Position numbers and translations under genes: made by a program
Notes under the pieces: model-generated
The model's database searches: none
Told to the model about the DNA's origin: nothing
The model's input: only the letters and a program-made list of their open reading frames with translations
Part shown: positions 5,615-5,634 of the stretch, in pieces
Numbering within the stretch: position 1 is the first letter of the stretch
Layout: the number at the start of each line of letters is the position of its first letter
NCBI GenBank assembly: GCA_002492725.1
Contig: DLAF01000014.1
Coordinates: 1-5,634 of the forward strand
Origin: Lachnospiraceae bacterium UBA7054
GTDB taxonomy: Bacteria > Bacillota > Clostridia > Lachnospirales > Lachnospiraceae
DNA: 5,634 nucleotides
Reading direction: 5' to 3'

Positions 5615-5634
5615 GGACCTTTAGCTCAGTTGGT
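5615..5634 (+). tRNA. tRNA gene, 5' part only (cut by window end)
   Basis: GGACCTT (acceptor strand) followed by TAGCTCAGTTGGT (D arm) is the start of a tRNA, 23 bases after tRNA-Glu. The anticodon lies outside the window. This 5' sequence is common in Clostridia tRNA-Met (and some tRNA-Ile2) genes, so one of those is likely, but the isotype cannot be read here. Confidence 0.85.

Noticed and set aside
1..5634. CRISPR array, rRNA or insertion sequence with terminal repeats
   Set aside because: No regularly spaced repeats, rRNA signatures or transposase-like reading frames were found.

Overview
The window looks like a chromosomal segment of a Gram-positive Clostridia-type Firmicute, probably a gut Lachnospiraceae or a relative. 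That placement is inference. It rests on strong AGGAGG-type ribosome binding sites, GTG and TTG starts, tRNA sequences of Firmicute type without encoded CCA, and a gene set (ECF-like sigma factors with a BcrA-type ABC exporter) that is common in that group. No species can be named.

Layout, left to right. Positions 1-60 are the last bases of a group II intron (3' part of domain V, then a complete domain VI with its bulged branch-point A); the rest lies outside the window. Next come a short intergenic stretch and an ECF-type promoter, then a 556-residue plus-strand gene (183-1853). Its product joins a sigma-70 region 2/region 4 core to a winged-helix-like segment and about 300 residues of unknown function. 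Five bases beyond its stop codon a four-gene minus-strand operon ends. In transcription order the operon is an ordinary ECF sigma factor (5375-4845, TTG start), a six-helix membrane protein (4858-4139), an ABC ATPase (4083-3205) and an ABC-2-like permease with a large extracytoplasmic domain (3112-1859). The right edge holds tRNA-Glu(UUC) with its own promoter, divergent from the operon, and the first 20 bases of a second tRNA gene.

How the genes may work together: the minus operon reads as a sigma-controlled ABC exporter or ABC-type sensor, in which the membrane protein is either a third transporter subunit or an anti-sigma partner. The large plus-strand sigma factor looks like a one-component regulator, with promoter-recognition domains and a possible ligand- or DNA-binding tail in one chain, and its promoter suggests autoregulation. 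The two units converge with no clear terminator between them, so overlapping antisense transcription is possible. The least explained parts are the C-terminal region of the large sigma protein, the role of the six-helix protein, and the effect of the group II intron immediately upstream of the sigma promoter.
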